Shown one piece after another: positions 1 through 6,938 of a stretch of 64,000 nucleotides of DNA. The position numbers were made by a program, and so were the translations under genes. The notes under the pieces were generated by a model. The model did not search any database. It was not told where the DNA came from and worked only from the letters and a program-made list of their open reading frames with translations. Source of the DNA: Halorarum salinum (GTDB lineage Archaea; Halobacteriota; Halobacteria; Halobacteriales; Haloferacaceae); the NCBI RefSeq assembly GCF_013402875.1, contig NZ_CP058579.1, positions 3,658,001 through 3,722,000 on the forward strand, in the 5' to 3' direction. Position 1 is the stretch's first letter, and every line of letters starts with the position of its first letter.

Positions 1-662
1 TCGGCGTCGAACGCGGACTCGACGAGCCTCGAGTACTCGCTCCCCTCCTCCAGCACCACGGCGACGTCGGCGGCGTTCTCGACCGTGACGGCCTCCAGCA
101 GCGTGTCGACGATCGCGGCCGCGGAGTCGAGGATCCGGAACCGCGGGCGGTCGAACGCCTCGTCGGTGAACGGGTCGACCGCGTGATGCTCGGAGGGCAG
201 GACGGAGCGTTCGAGCGACGTGAGCTGACCCGACCCGACGACGGCCACCGACTCGCCGCCGTCGACGACGAACTCCGAGAGCCGGCCGGAGGTGGTCTCC
301 AGCCCGGAGAGGTGGTCGACGGCGCGCCGATGCCGCTCGTCGTCGAACCGGGGGTACTCCAGCACCGCGTCGGGCCGCCCCTGGTGCTCCCAGCACTGGA
401 GGACGTTCCCGACCGCGTGGGCGGCGTCCTTCCAGTCGAGGTCAGTCTCCGAGACGAGTTCGAGGAAGGCGAGGCGGTCCTCGGCCTCCTCGCGCCGGCC
501 GGCGGCGAGCCGTCGGGGGGTGACCGCGAAGGGGCCGAACTGCGGCCGGTCGAGCCGCCGGTTCAGGGCGCTCGCGAGCGGGGCGTCCGGGACGACGACG
601 AGGTCGTGGCCCGCACACTCGTCGTAGAGGTCGTCGACGGGTTTCGCACGGGCGATCGGCAC
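1..662 (-). CDS. AddB-like / PD-(D/E)XK-type DNA repair protein, N-terminal part
   Basis: Only about the first 220 residues lie in the window; the gene runs off the left edge. I read it from a GTG start at 662, because an in-frame TGA lies five codons upstream. The start of the protein (VPIARAKPVDDLYDEC, then VVVPDAPLASALNRRLDRPQ and TPRRLAAGRREEAEDRLAF) resembles haloarchaeal proteins usually annotated as AddB-like or PD-(D/E)XK nucleases next to a UvrD/AddA-like helicase. The nuclease domain itself would be in the missing C-terminal part, so the function rests on family resemblance only. Confidence 0.5.
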   Translation of the reverse strand, partial: MPIARAKPVDDLYDECAGHDLVVVPDAPLASALNRRLDRPQFGPFAVTPRRLAAGRREEAEDRLAFLELVSETDLDWKDAAHAVGNVLQCWEHQGRPDAVLEYPRFDDERHRRAVDHLSGLETTSGRLSEFVVDGGESVAVVGSGQLTSLERSVLPSEHHAVDPFTDEAFDRPRFRILDSAAAIVDTLLEAVTVENAADVAVVLEEGSEYSRLVESAFDA

Positions 663-772
663 GTAGTCGTGGTTTCATCCATCCGTGATAAATCTGGTCG
701 ACAGGTGGTCGGCGTCCGGTCGACGGGTTCGGCGGGGGCCGGGCGGGGTCGGCCGTCGTCGGAAGTCGTCGA

Positions 773-820
773 AGGAATCGAAGGCGGTCGATGGGATGGA
801 GAGGAATCGAAGGCGGTCGA
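773..820. repeat. 19-base exact direct repeat, period 29
   Basis: The 19-mer aggaatcgaaggcggtcga occurs at 773-791 and again at 802-820. It lies between the start of the AddB-like gene and the end of the SRAP gene, about 110-160 bases upstream of the former. It may be a regulator site or simple tandem duplication. Confidence 0.8.
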
Positions 821-856
821 CGGAGACGGGGGCGTTCGGCGGGGGCGAGACGGCCG

Positions 857-1555
857 CTATCCCGCGAAGTCGCCGAGCCCGGACTGGTCGCCGACGTCGA
901 CCTCCTCCAGCAGGTCCGCCGAATCGTTCCCCGGATCGTCGACGCGCTTCGACACGGGGTAGGCGTGTAACTCGTCGCTCGGGTACGGCTTCAACACCGA
1001 CCGGAGTTCGTCGGGTGACTCCTCGGAGAGCCACCGCTCCTCGTTCCCCTCCTCGAGGATGACGGGCATCCGGTCGTGGATGGGTTCGACCACCTCGTTC
1101 GCGTCGGTCGTGAGGACGGTGCAGGTGACGCGCGGGTCGCCCTCCGCGGGCGTCCACGTCTCCCAGAGGCCGGCGTAGGCGAACGGTGATCGGTCGGGAC
1201 GCTCGATGCGGTAGGGTTGCTTCGACCCGCGGGTTCCCTGCCACTCGTAGAACCTGTCGGCGGGGACGAGACACCGGCGGGACTCGAACGCGTCACGGAA
1301 CATGGGCTTCTCGGCGACCGTCTCCGAGCGCGCGTTGATGGGCCGGGGGACGTCCTCGGGGTCGTCCGCCCACTGGGGGAGCAAGCCCCACTCCAGAAGG
1401 TCGAACTCGTGGGGGACGTCGTTCCGGACGACGAGGAGGTCGTCCCGGGGGGCGACGTTGTACCGCGGCCGGATGGTGACGCCCTCGGCCGGTCGGGCGT
1501 CGAACCGTTCCTCCAGGACGGCGAGGTCGACGGCGAGCGAGGTGCGGCCGCACAT
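857..1555 (-). CDS. SOS response-associated peptidase (SRAP, YedK/HMCES family)
   Basis: SRAP proteins covalently capture abasic sites in single-stranded DNA through the amino-terminal cysteine exposed after Met removal, shielding them until repair. The start is fixed at 1555 because the protein must begin MCGR: Cys2 is catalytic. The other family residues are at the expected places: Asn33 in RYNVAP, Asn74 in INARSE, Glu104 in FYEW and His160 in EPIHDRMP (E. coli YedK: C2, N75, E105, H160). The 232-residue length is normal. It follows the AddB-like gene in the same direction, consistent with a small DNA-repair neighbourhood. The frame extends upstream to 1615 but those residues would bury Cys2. 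Confidence 0.93.
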   Translation of the reverse strand: MCGRTSLAVDLAVLEERFDARPAEGVTIRPRYNVAPRDDLLVVRNDVPHEFDLLEWGLLPQWADDPEDVPRPINARSETVAEKPMFRDAFESRRCLVPADRFYEWQGTRGSKQPYRIERPDRSPFAYAGLWETWTPAEGDPRVTCTVLTTDANEVVEPIHDRMPVILEEGNEERWLSEESPDELRSVLKPYPSDELHAYPVSKRVDDPGNDSADLLEEVDVGDQSGLGDFAG

Positions 1556-1645
1556 GTCGTGTGATTCGGCCGCCGACGGCGTAAACGTGTGCGTCGCACG
1601 GAACGGGTGACGCATTTATCGGTCATGGGAGTGATGAACAGGTGT

Positions 1646-1933
1646 ATGCCCGAAGAAGTACTGTTCAAATCCGAGAGCGGCCAGAGTCGAGAAGAGATCG
1701 CGTCGTACCTCCGGACGGTCGCGGATCGGCTCGACGGCGGGGACGCGGTCACGCTGACGGCGGGTGGCGACTCCGTGACGCTGGACCCGCCCTCCAGCCC
1801 GACCTTCGAAGTCAAGGCCGAACGCGAGGGGCCGACGGACGGTCCCGGCGAACTGAGCATCGAATTCGAACTCGAATGGGACGAGAACGGCGACGACGGG
1901 GATGGAACGAGCGGACGGTTAGAGATCGAGTGA
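1646..1933 (+). CDS. amphi-Trp domain protein
   Basis: A 95-residue acidic protein starting MPEEVLFKSESGQSREEIA. The conserved start (E-[VI]-L-F-K-S), the REEIASYLRTVADRL helix and the closing amphipathic strand ELSIEFELEW match the amphi-Trp domain common in halophilic archaea, whose function is unknown. I start at 1646 rather than upstream ATGs because the family begins here. Divergent from the SRAP gene, so 1556-1645 is a shared promoter region. Confidence 0.85.
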   Translation: MPEEVLFKSESGQSREEIASYLRTVADRLDGGDAVTLTAGGDSVTLDPPSSPTFEVKAEREGPTDGPGELSIEFELEWDENGDDGDGTSGRLEIE

Positions 1934-2056
1934 GAGTGGCGCAGACGGGGGTCACGTTTGGTCCTCCCTCGGGGACGACCGCTCCGTCCCGAGGAGATGC
2001 GTATCAAGGCCTGGGTTGCCTGACTGGCGAGGCGTCGGGCGATCGCGCCGCGTTTA

Positions 2057-2389
2057 TCAGCGATGTATGAGCCCCAGTAACCGGCTTCGAACGTCGTCGG
2101 CGGAGTCGTACGTCTGGTTGTCTGTTGGGGCGAGCACTTCCTCGAGGGACGCCTCCCCGCGCTGCGTTTCGATCTCGTAGTCGCCGTAGGCCTCGACCAG
2201 TTCATCCGTCGTCGTTGGATAGTCGTGGGTTTCGAGCACTTCATCGAGGTCACCTAGCCGCTCGCCAGGGTCGCCTCGCATCGGTTCGTCTTCATCGGCG
2301 CGGTTACGTGCTTCCTCCACCTCCCGCTTTTGCTGGCGTCGCTCTTCGTCGTCCGCTTGCTTGTCTCGGCCCTGTTTGTCGTCTGCCAT
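2057..2389 (-). CDS. DUF5789 family protein
   Basis: 110 residues: a charged N-terminal tail (MADDKQGRDKQADDEERRQQ) followed by a compact domain with HDYPTTTDELVEAYGDYEIE and SLEEVLAP, then a C-terminal helix DVRSRLLGLI. This is the halophile-specific DUF5789 fold, function unknown. A second protein of the same kind lies at 3545-3871. The start at 2389 is preferred over an ATG three codons upstream because a TATA-like cgttatccg sits about 25-30 bases before it. Confidence 0.75.
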   Translation of the reverse strand: MADDKQGRDKQADDEERRQQKREVEEARNRADEDEPMRGDPGERLGDLDEVLETHDYPTTTDELVEAYGDYEIETQRGEASLEEVLAPTDNQTYDSADDVRSRLLGLIHR

Positions 2390-2590
2390 CCCGCGCAATA
2401 GGAGACCGACTCGGATAACGGTGTGGTCACTCGCGGACGTGGGCGGCGCGACCTCGGCCGACCGATCCCACCCGGACCGGCGGGCGAACGACGCCCGGAC
2501 GCGGACGTACGGCGGAACCGTTCGAGAAGCGGGCGAATCTCGTCGGGTTCACGGCAACGCGGACACGAGCAACGGATGATACGGTGGAAC

Positions 2591-2606
2591 GGATTCGAAC
2601 CGGCGG
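2591..2606 (-). other. tRNA T-arm-like remnant
   Basis: The 16-mer ggattcgaaccggcgg matches 15 of 16 bases of the T-arm of the intact tRNA-Val 86 bases away (2677-2692). No acceptor stem or anticodon arm can be folded around it, so it is not a gene. It may be a relic of tRNA duplication or of an old integration event. Confidence 0.35.
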
Positions 2607-2665
2607 TGGGTAGCTTACGAGGAATGCGCCGCAGTCGGTGCCCTGGAAACTGTCCGCAAAGCGAA

Positions 2666-2740
2666 TGGGTCGGGGCGGATTCGAACCGCCGGCCTGCTCC
2701 GTGTGAAGGAGCCGTCATAACCGGACTAGACCACCGACCC
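2666..2740 (-). tRNA. tRNA-Val (CAC)
   Basis: On the minus strand the 75-base sequence folds as a full cloverleaf: acceptor arms GGGTCGG (2740-2734) and CCGACCC (2673-2667), discriminator A at 2666, a T-arm with loop TTCGAAT and stems GGCGG/CCGCC, and an anticodon stem GCTCC/GGAGC with loop TTCACAC. The anticodon is CAC, which reads the valine codon GTG. CCA is not encoded. No intron is seen. Confidence 0.95.
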
Positions 2741-2898
2741 GGTACCCCGAACTATCCCAGTGGGAGACTTAACCCTTACCTCTCGGTCGCGTCCCCGGCA
2801 CCTCGTCCGGCACCGCCGCGGGCGGCCCTCGGAACGTCGGTCGCTCCCCGAGTTACCGTTCGTGATGCTCCCGGCGGGCGCGGCGCCGCCCGGGACTG

Positions 2899-3474
2899 TC
2901 AGTCGTGGTCGGCCGAGTCGCCGAGCTCCTCCAGCAGCACCTGGCCGTCCTCGCCGTCCGTGATGGACTCGAGCGTCCGGAGCGTCGCCTCGTCCTCCTC
3001 GAGGTTCCGCTCAAGGCTGTCGATCACCTCGTCCGGGACGTCGAGGTGGTCCCCGATTTCGAGCAGCCGCTCGTAGGCCGTTATCTCCATCTGCTCGATC
3101 TGTCGGGCCGTCCCGACGTAGAACAGGGGCCTGATCTGGTCGTTCAGCACGACGTTGTTGAACCGTTCCTTCTCCTCGACGAGCCCCTCGAGCGCCGGCG
3201 CCGACTGGGAGTTCCGCGTCGACCGGGAGTCCGGCGTTCGACCGAGCACCTCGAGCACCTCTTCGAGCCGCTCGGCGTGCGTCCGCGTCTCCGTCTCGTG
3301 TTCGGCGAGAACCTCCCTGAGCGTCTCGCGGGCGTCCGTCTCCTGGAGGCCGTCGAGGGCGTCGACGCCGGCGTCCCGCTCTAGCGTCGCCAGTTCGTCG
3401 GCGACCCGGGTTTCGACGGCGTACAGTCCTTGGATCTCGAAGAGGAACAGGTCGTGCAGGGTTTCGACGTTCAT
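2899..3474 (-). CDS. DUF892 / YciE-YciF family ferritin-like protein
   Basis: 191 residues, nearly all helical. The start NVETLHDLFLFEIQGLYAVE is the usual opening of the DUF892 (YciF-like) family, a ferritin-like four-helix bundle linked to stress responses. Candidate metal-binding Glu/His residues recur in the helices (Glu13, HETETRTHAERLEE, the E-QMEITAYERL helix). Length fits the family. It stands downstream of tRNA-Val in the same direction. The enzymatic role is not established. Confidence 0.85.
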   Translation of the reverse strand: MNVETLHDLFLFEIQGLYAVETRVADELATLERDAGVDALDGLQETDARETLREVLAEHETETRTHAERLEEVLEVLGRTPDSRSTRNSQSAPALEGLVEEKERFNNVVLNDQIRPLFYVGTARQIEQMEITAYERLLEIGDHLDVPDEVIDSLERNLEEDEATLRTLESITDGEDGQVLLEELGDSADHD

Positions 3475-3544
3475 GGTCGGGCGTTGGAAAGGTGGTGTCG
3501 TGTGCTGTCCGGGAAGCCGAAGGTGGCGGTGGTCGTGCGGGCTA

Positions 3545-3871
3545 TCAGAAGGACCGGTGCGTCCGGTCGAGGTCCTCGATGTTCTCGTCGCCGCGGTCGC
3601 TGTACCGCGGGCGGCCGACCGCGTTACGGCCCACGCCGTTGAGGATGGCGAGCTGGAGCTCGTCCACCGTCTCGTACGTCTCCATGCCCGATGTGCGGAG
3701 GATGTCCTCGATCCGGTCAGTCCCCCGCGGGTACCTGACTTCCCGGTCCCCGAACTCGCCGATGAGCTCCGCGGTCGTCATCGGCATGCGCCCGGGATCG
3801 AGGAGCTCGTCGACGTCCTCCATCCCGAGGGAACGCAGGTTCGACGCGGCCTCCGACTCGCGCTGGTCCAT
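3545..3871 (-). CDS. DUF5789-like protein
   Basis: 108 residues from the ATG at 3871. The core GRMPMTTAELIGEFGDREVR...RIEDILRTSGMETYETVDEL parallels the DUF5789 protein at 2057-2389 (YPTTTDELVEAYGDYEIE...SLEEVLAP), so the two are probably paralogues. Function unknown. It is 70 bases downstream of the DUF892 gene's start, on the same strand. Longer upstream in-frame starts were rejected because the added sequence is Arg/Pro-rich and not acidic. Confidence 0.65.
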   Translation of the reverse strand: MDQRESEAASNLRSLGMEDVDELLDPGRMPMTTAELIGEFGDREVRYPRGTDRIEDILRTSGMETYETVDELQLAILNGVGRNAVGRPRYSDRGDENIEDLDRTHRSF

Positions 3872-4171
3872 TACGACTAGGACCACGGTAGCGATGCTGA
3901 AGAGAGTTCGGCCCGATATCGCAATCTCGATACGGGGTCCGTCCGCCCAGGAACCGGTCCGCGCCCACGGCCGTTCCTGCGCTCGTGGCGCCGGTCGCCG
4001 CGACCCCCAACAATGGCTTTCGAGCTCCGTGGTGAACCCTGAGTACGTGGCGCTCCGACAGCCGGCACCGATGAACGACGCACGCGGACGGACCACCACG
4101 TCGCGCGGCTCGCCGACGTACGTCGCCTGGCCGCCGGGGAGCCACGACGGCGCGGAGCCACCCGCACCGAC
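3872..4171. other. intergenic, 300 bases
   Basis: Divergent region between the DUF5789-like gene and the cupin gene. I see no RNA gene, repeat or clear hairpin. Open frames here are not acidic and look like noise. Confidence 0.5.
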
Positions 4172-4726
4172 GTGACCGAATCCATCGAGAACCCGGCGAC
4201 GGGCGAACGCATCGAGTTCAGGGGGGCGACCGACGGGGCGCTTCGGTTCGACTACTACCTGGAGCCGGGCGGGTACGCGATGGGGAAGGTCGACCATGTC
4301 CATCCGCGCCAGGAGGAGCGGTTCACGATCGAGTCGGGTCGGCTCGGCGTCAGGATCGACGGCGACGAGTGGACGGCGACGCCGGGGTCGCGGTTCGCGA
4401 TCCTCGCCGGAACGCCCCACACCGTCTGGAACGACGCGCCGACCGAGACGCACGCGGTCATCGAGATGCGGCCCGCGCTGGACGCCAGAACGCTCTTCGA
4501 GACGATGTATGGGCTCGCCCGCGACGGGAAGACGCGACGCTGGGGGCTTCCGGGGCCGCTCCAGCTCGCGGTCGTCGCGGACGAGTTCCGGGAGGAACTG
4601 GCGTTCGCCGGCGTCCCCGTTCCGATCCAACGCGCGCTCGCCTCCGGCGTCTCGACCGTCGGTCGACGCGTCGGGTGTCAGGGGCGCTATTCACGCTACA
4701 GCGGACTTCCCGTGGAATCGAAGTGA
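4172..4726 (+). CDS. cupin domain protein
   Basis: 184 residues from a GTG at 4172 (VTESIENPATGERIEF). The cupin barrel is shown by motif 1, HVHPRQEERFTIESGRLGV (two His and Glu as metal ligands), and motif 2, PGSRFAILAGTPHTVWNDA (third His). A C-terminal helical segment (TLFETMYGLARDGK) is typical of small metal-binding cupins annotated as dioxygenase-like or unknown. Substrate cannot be told. Confidence 0.8.
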   Translation: MTESIENPATGERIEFRGATDGALRFDYYLEPGGYAMGKVDHVHPRQEERFTIESGRLGVRIDGDEWTATPGSRFAILAGTPHTVWNDAPTETHAVIEMRPALDARTLFETMYGLARDGKTRRWGLPGPLQLAVVADEFREELAFAGVPVPIQRALASGVSTVGRRVGCQGRYSRYSGLPVESK

Positions 4727-4810
4727 CCGCTGGGACGGCGACGTCGGGTGACCGCGCCCGGCGGGACGAACCGTGGGAACCGCGACGCCGAGCTGGGGCC
4801 GCCGTCCGAC

Positions 4811-5344
4811 TCAGTACGTCGGCCGGTCCTCGGGTTCGCCGTCGCGCCGGTTCACCACGCGTGCGAAGGTGAACAGCGCGTCCGAGAGCCGGTTGAGATA
4901 GGCGATGGCCTCCCCGTTCACCTCCTCGTCGTTCGCGAGCGCGACCGCCCGGCGCTCGGCCCGGCGACAGACCGCCCGGGCGTGGTGGAGGGTCGCCCCG
5001 GCGTCGCTCCCGGACGGGAGCACGAAGTGGGTGAGCGGCTCCAGCTCCTCGTCGAGTTCGTCGATCCAGTCCTCCAGTCGTTCGGTGTGTTCCTCCCTCA
5101 CCACCGGGTCGTCCCCGTCGGGATCCGGGTTCGCGAAGTCCGCCTGGACGACGTGGAGGTGGTTCTGGACCGTTCGAAGCATCCGGTCCACGTCCTCGTA
5201 TCCGGTCGGCCTGACGGTCCCGACGAGCGCGTTCGCCTCGTCGACGGTGCCGTACGCCTCGATCCGGGGCGACGTCTTCGAGACGCGGGACATGTCCTTG
5301 AGGTCCGTCTTCCCCTCGTCGCCCCGTCCCGTGTACACCTTCAT
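4811..5344 (-). CDS. pduO: cob(I)yrinic acid a,c-diamide / cob(I)alamin adenosyltransferase, PduO type
   Basis: Transfers adenosyl from ATP to cob(I)alamin to make coenzyme B12. The 177-residue protein opens MKVYTGRGDEGKTDL, the PduO ATP-binding loop, and ends with the family pattern FVLPSGSDAGATLHHARAVC, RRAERRAV and YLNRLSDALFTFAR. Its ATG overlaps the stop of the glutaredoxin gene (ATGA, 5341-5344), so the two are translationally coupled. Haloarchaea salvage and make cobalamin; no other cob gene is near. Confidence 0.93.
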   Translation of the reverse strand: MKVYTGRGDEGKTDLKDMSRVSKTSPRIEAYGTVDEANALVGTVRPTGYEDVDRMLRTVQNHLHVVQADFANPDPDGDDPVVREEHTERLEDWIDELDEELEPLTHFVLPSGSDAGATLHHARAVCRRAERRAVALANDEEVNGEAIAYLNRLSDALFTFARVVNRRDGEPEDRPTY

Positions 5345-5586
5345 GACGACGCCAGCGTCGAGTCGACGTACTCGAGGACGTTCGCGGACTCGTTCATCGT
5401 CACGCCGCGCTCCTCGTCGACGAGCACCGGAACGGCGCGCTGTCCGCTCACGCGCTTGACCCCGTCGCGTTCGGAGTGGAGCGCCGCCACCCACTCCGTC
5501 TCGTAGTCGATCTCCGCCGCCTCGAGCGCGTCGTGGACCTTCTCACACCACGGACAGCCGTCCAGCGCGTACAGCGTGATGGACAT
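5341..5586 (-). CDS. glutaredoxin-like thiol-disulfide protein
   Basis: 81 residues with a thioredoxin fold: CPWC active site at residues 11-14, the cis-proline strand RAVPVLVDEE, and a C-terminal helix NESANVLEYVDSTL. It belongs to the haloarchaeal glutaredoxin/GST-N-like group. Its TGA overlaps the start of the downstream adenosyltransferase gene, suggesting linked expression, perhaps because the redox state of thiols matters for cobalt reduction (inference). Confidence 0.88.
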   Translation of the reverse strand: MSITLYALDGCPWCEKVHDALEAAEIDYETEWVAALHSERDGVKRVSGQRAVPVLVDEERGVTMNESANVLEYVDSTLASS

Positions 5587-5871
5587 GTCGCTGGGTTGGG
5601 CGAGCGCGGGGAAGTAGCTTCGCCCGAGGGACGGGACCGGCGCGCGAGGGCTGTTCCGTGTCCCGGCGCGGAAGCCCCCGGTTCGACGCCGACCCCGGCA
5701 CGCCCCCGGAGCGCACCTCCGGAGGCGCGCCCGATCCATCACGGCGCCGCTCCGGGGCGCGACGGAACGCGGTCTCCCCCTACCGAACGCGAGAACAGTC
5801 AGCCCCGCGTCGGACGGAGGTCCGACTTCTCCCCATGCTTTTTCCGATCGAAATGAAAGGTTCGGCGAGGG

Positions 5872-6837
5872 ATGGACCCGGATTCCGAATCGACGGACGC
5901 GTCCGACGTGAGGGCGCTGCGCGAGCGGTCGCTCCCCGCAGACGTCGAACGTCTCGTCGAGCGCTACCTCGAGACGGTTCCGGAGCGCGGGCGGTACGTC
6001 TGGGGGTGGCTCGACGACGCGCTCCCGACGTTCCGTCTGAGTTCGGTCCCCCCGAGCCTGACGGAGCCGGCGGACGAGGCGCGACTCCTCCTGCTGGTGT
6101 ACGTGACCGCGCTCAACGACCTCGCCGACCGCCGGGAGGACGACGCGGCGTTCGAGGCCGCCGCCGCCGTCCCGCGGCGCGACCGCGAGCCGAGCGCCGG
6201 TTCCGACCCGGCGGTCCGGGTCGCGGCCGACGCGTGGACGGCCCTGCTCGACCACCTCGAGGGGGCGCCGCGCGCGGACGCCCGCCTGGACACGCTCGTC
6301 CGCGACGTCCGGTGGGCCTGCGCCGGCCTCCGACACGGCGCCCACGCGGCGGCGAACCCGGCCGCGGTGACCTACGAGGAGTGTCTCCACGCGCAGGCGC
6401 CGACGATGTGCATGGACCCGCTCGCGACGGTGGATCTCACGTACTCGCCGACGTTCGACCCCACGGAGGAGCCCGCCGTTCGGGAGGCGGTCGCGCTCGC
6501 CGAGTCGGTCGCGCGCGTCGGCAACTGGCTCACGACCTGGGAGCGCGAACTCGCGGAGGGCGACCTCGCGAACGGGGTCGTGGTGAAGGCCGTCGAGGAC
6601 GGGGTCGTGACCCCCGAGGCGGCGAGGGCCGCCCGGACCGACCCGTCGACGCGGCCGTCGTTCCGCGACCGGATCGTCGATCGAGGCGTCGAACGCGCCG
6701 TCGCCCGCGACTGGCGGCGTCGATTTCGCCGGGTCACGGGGGCGTCCTGGAGCGTCGACACCGTCGACCTGGAGGGGTACGTGTCCGCGATGGCCGGCAT
6801 CCGGCGGCGGCAGGACGCCGGGCGGGGGCGCAAGTGA
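5872..6837 (+). CDS. class I terpene-synthase-like protein (isoprenoid synthase fold)
   Basis: 321 residues, mostly helical. Two features of class I terpene synthases are visible: an Asp-rich metal motif D83-x-x-D86 in VYVTALNDLADRREDD, and an NSE-type triad N218-x3-T222-x3-E226 in GNWLTTWERELAEGD, followed by LANGVV. The spacing of about 135 residues is of the right order for that fold. The family would ionise a prenyl diphosphate, but the product is unknown and I cannot exclude a non-catalytic relative. It stands alone; no prenyltransferase or P450 is nearby. Confidence 0.55.
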   Translation: MDPDSESTDASDVRALRERSLPADVERLVERYLETVPERGRYVWGWLDDALPTFRLSSVPPSLTEPADEARLLLLVYVTALNDLADRREDDAAFEAAAAVPRRDREPSAGSDPAVRVAADAWTALLDHLEGAPRADARLDTLVRDVRWACAGLRHGAHAAANPAAVTYEECLHAQAPTMCMDPLATVDLTYSPTFDPTEEPAVREAVALAESVARVGNWLTTWERELAEGDLANGVVVKAVEDGVVTPEAARAARTDPSTRPSFRDRIVDRGVERAVARDWRRRFRRVTGASWSVDTVDLEGYVSAMAGIRRRQDAGRGRK

Positions 6838-6938
6838 ACGACCGCCCGTTTCCGGATCGGATCGCAGCGGGCCGGATGGACGCCGTGCCGCGTTCCCGTT
6901 CCCGAACCGTGAAGTGACCGCTCTCCGAGGCCGTCCGC

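Noticed and set aside
2580-2660. Second tRNA next to tRNA-Val
   Set aside because: Only the T-arm resembles a tRNA; acceptor stem and anticodon arm cannot be folded.
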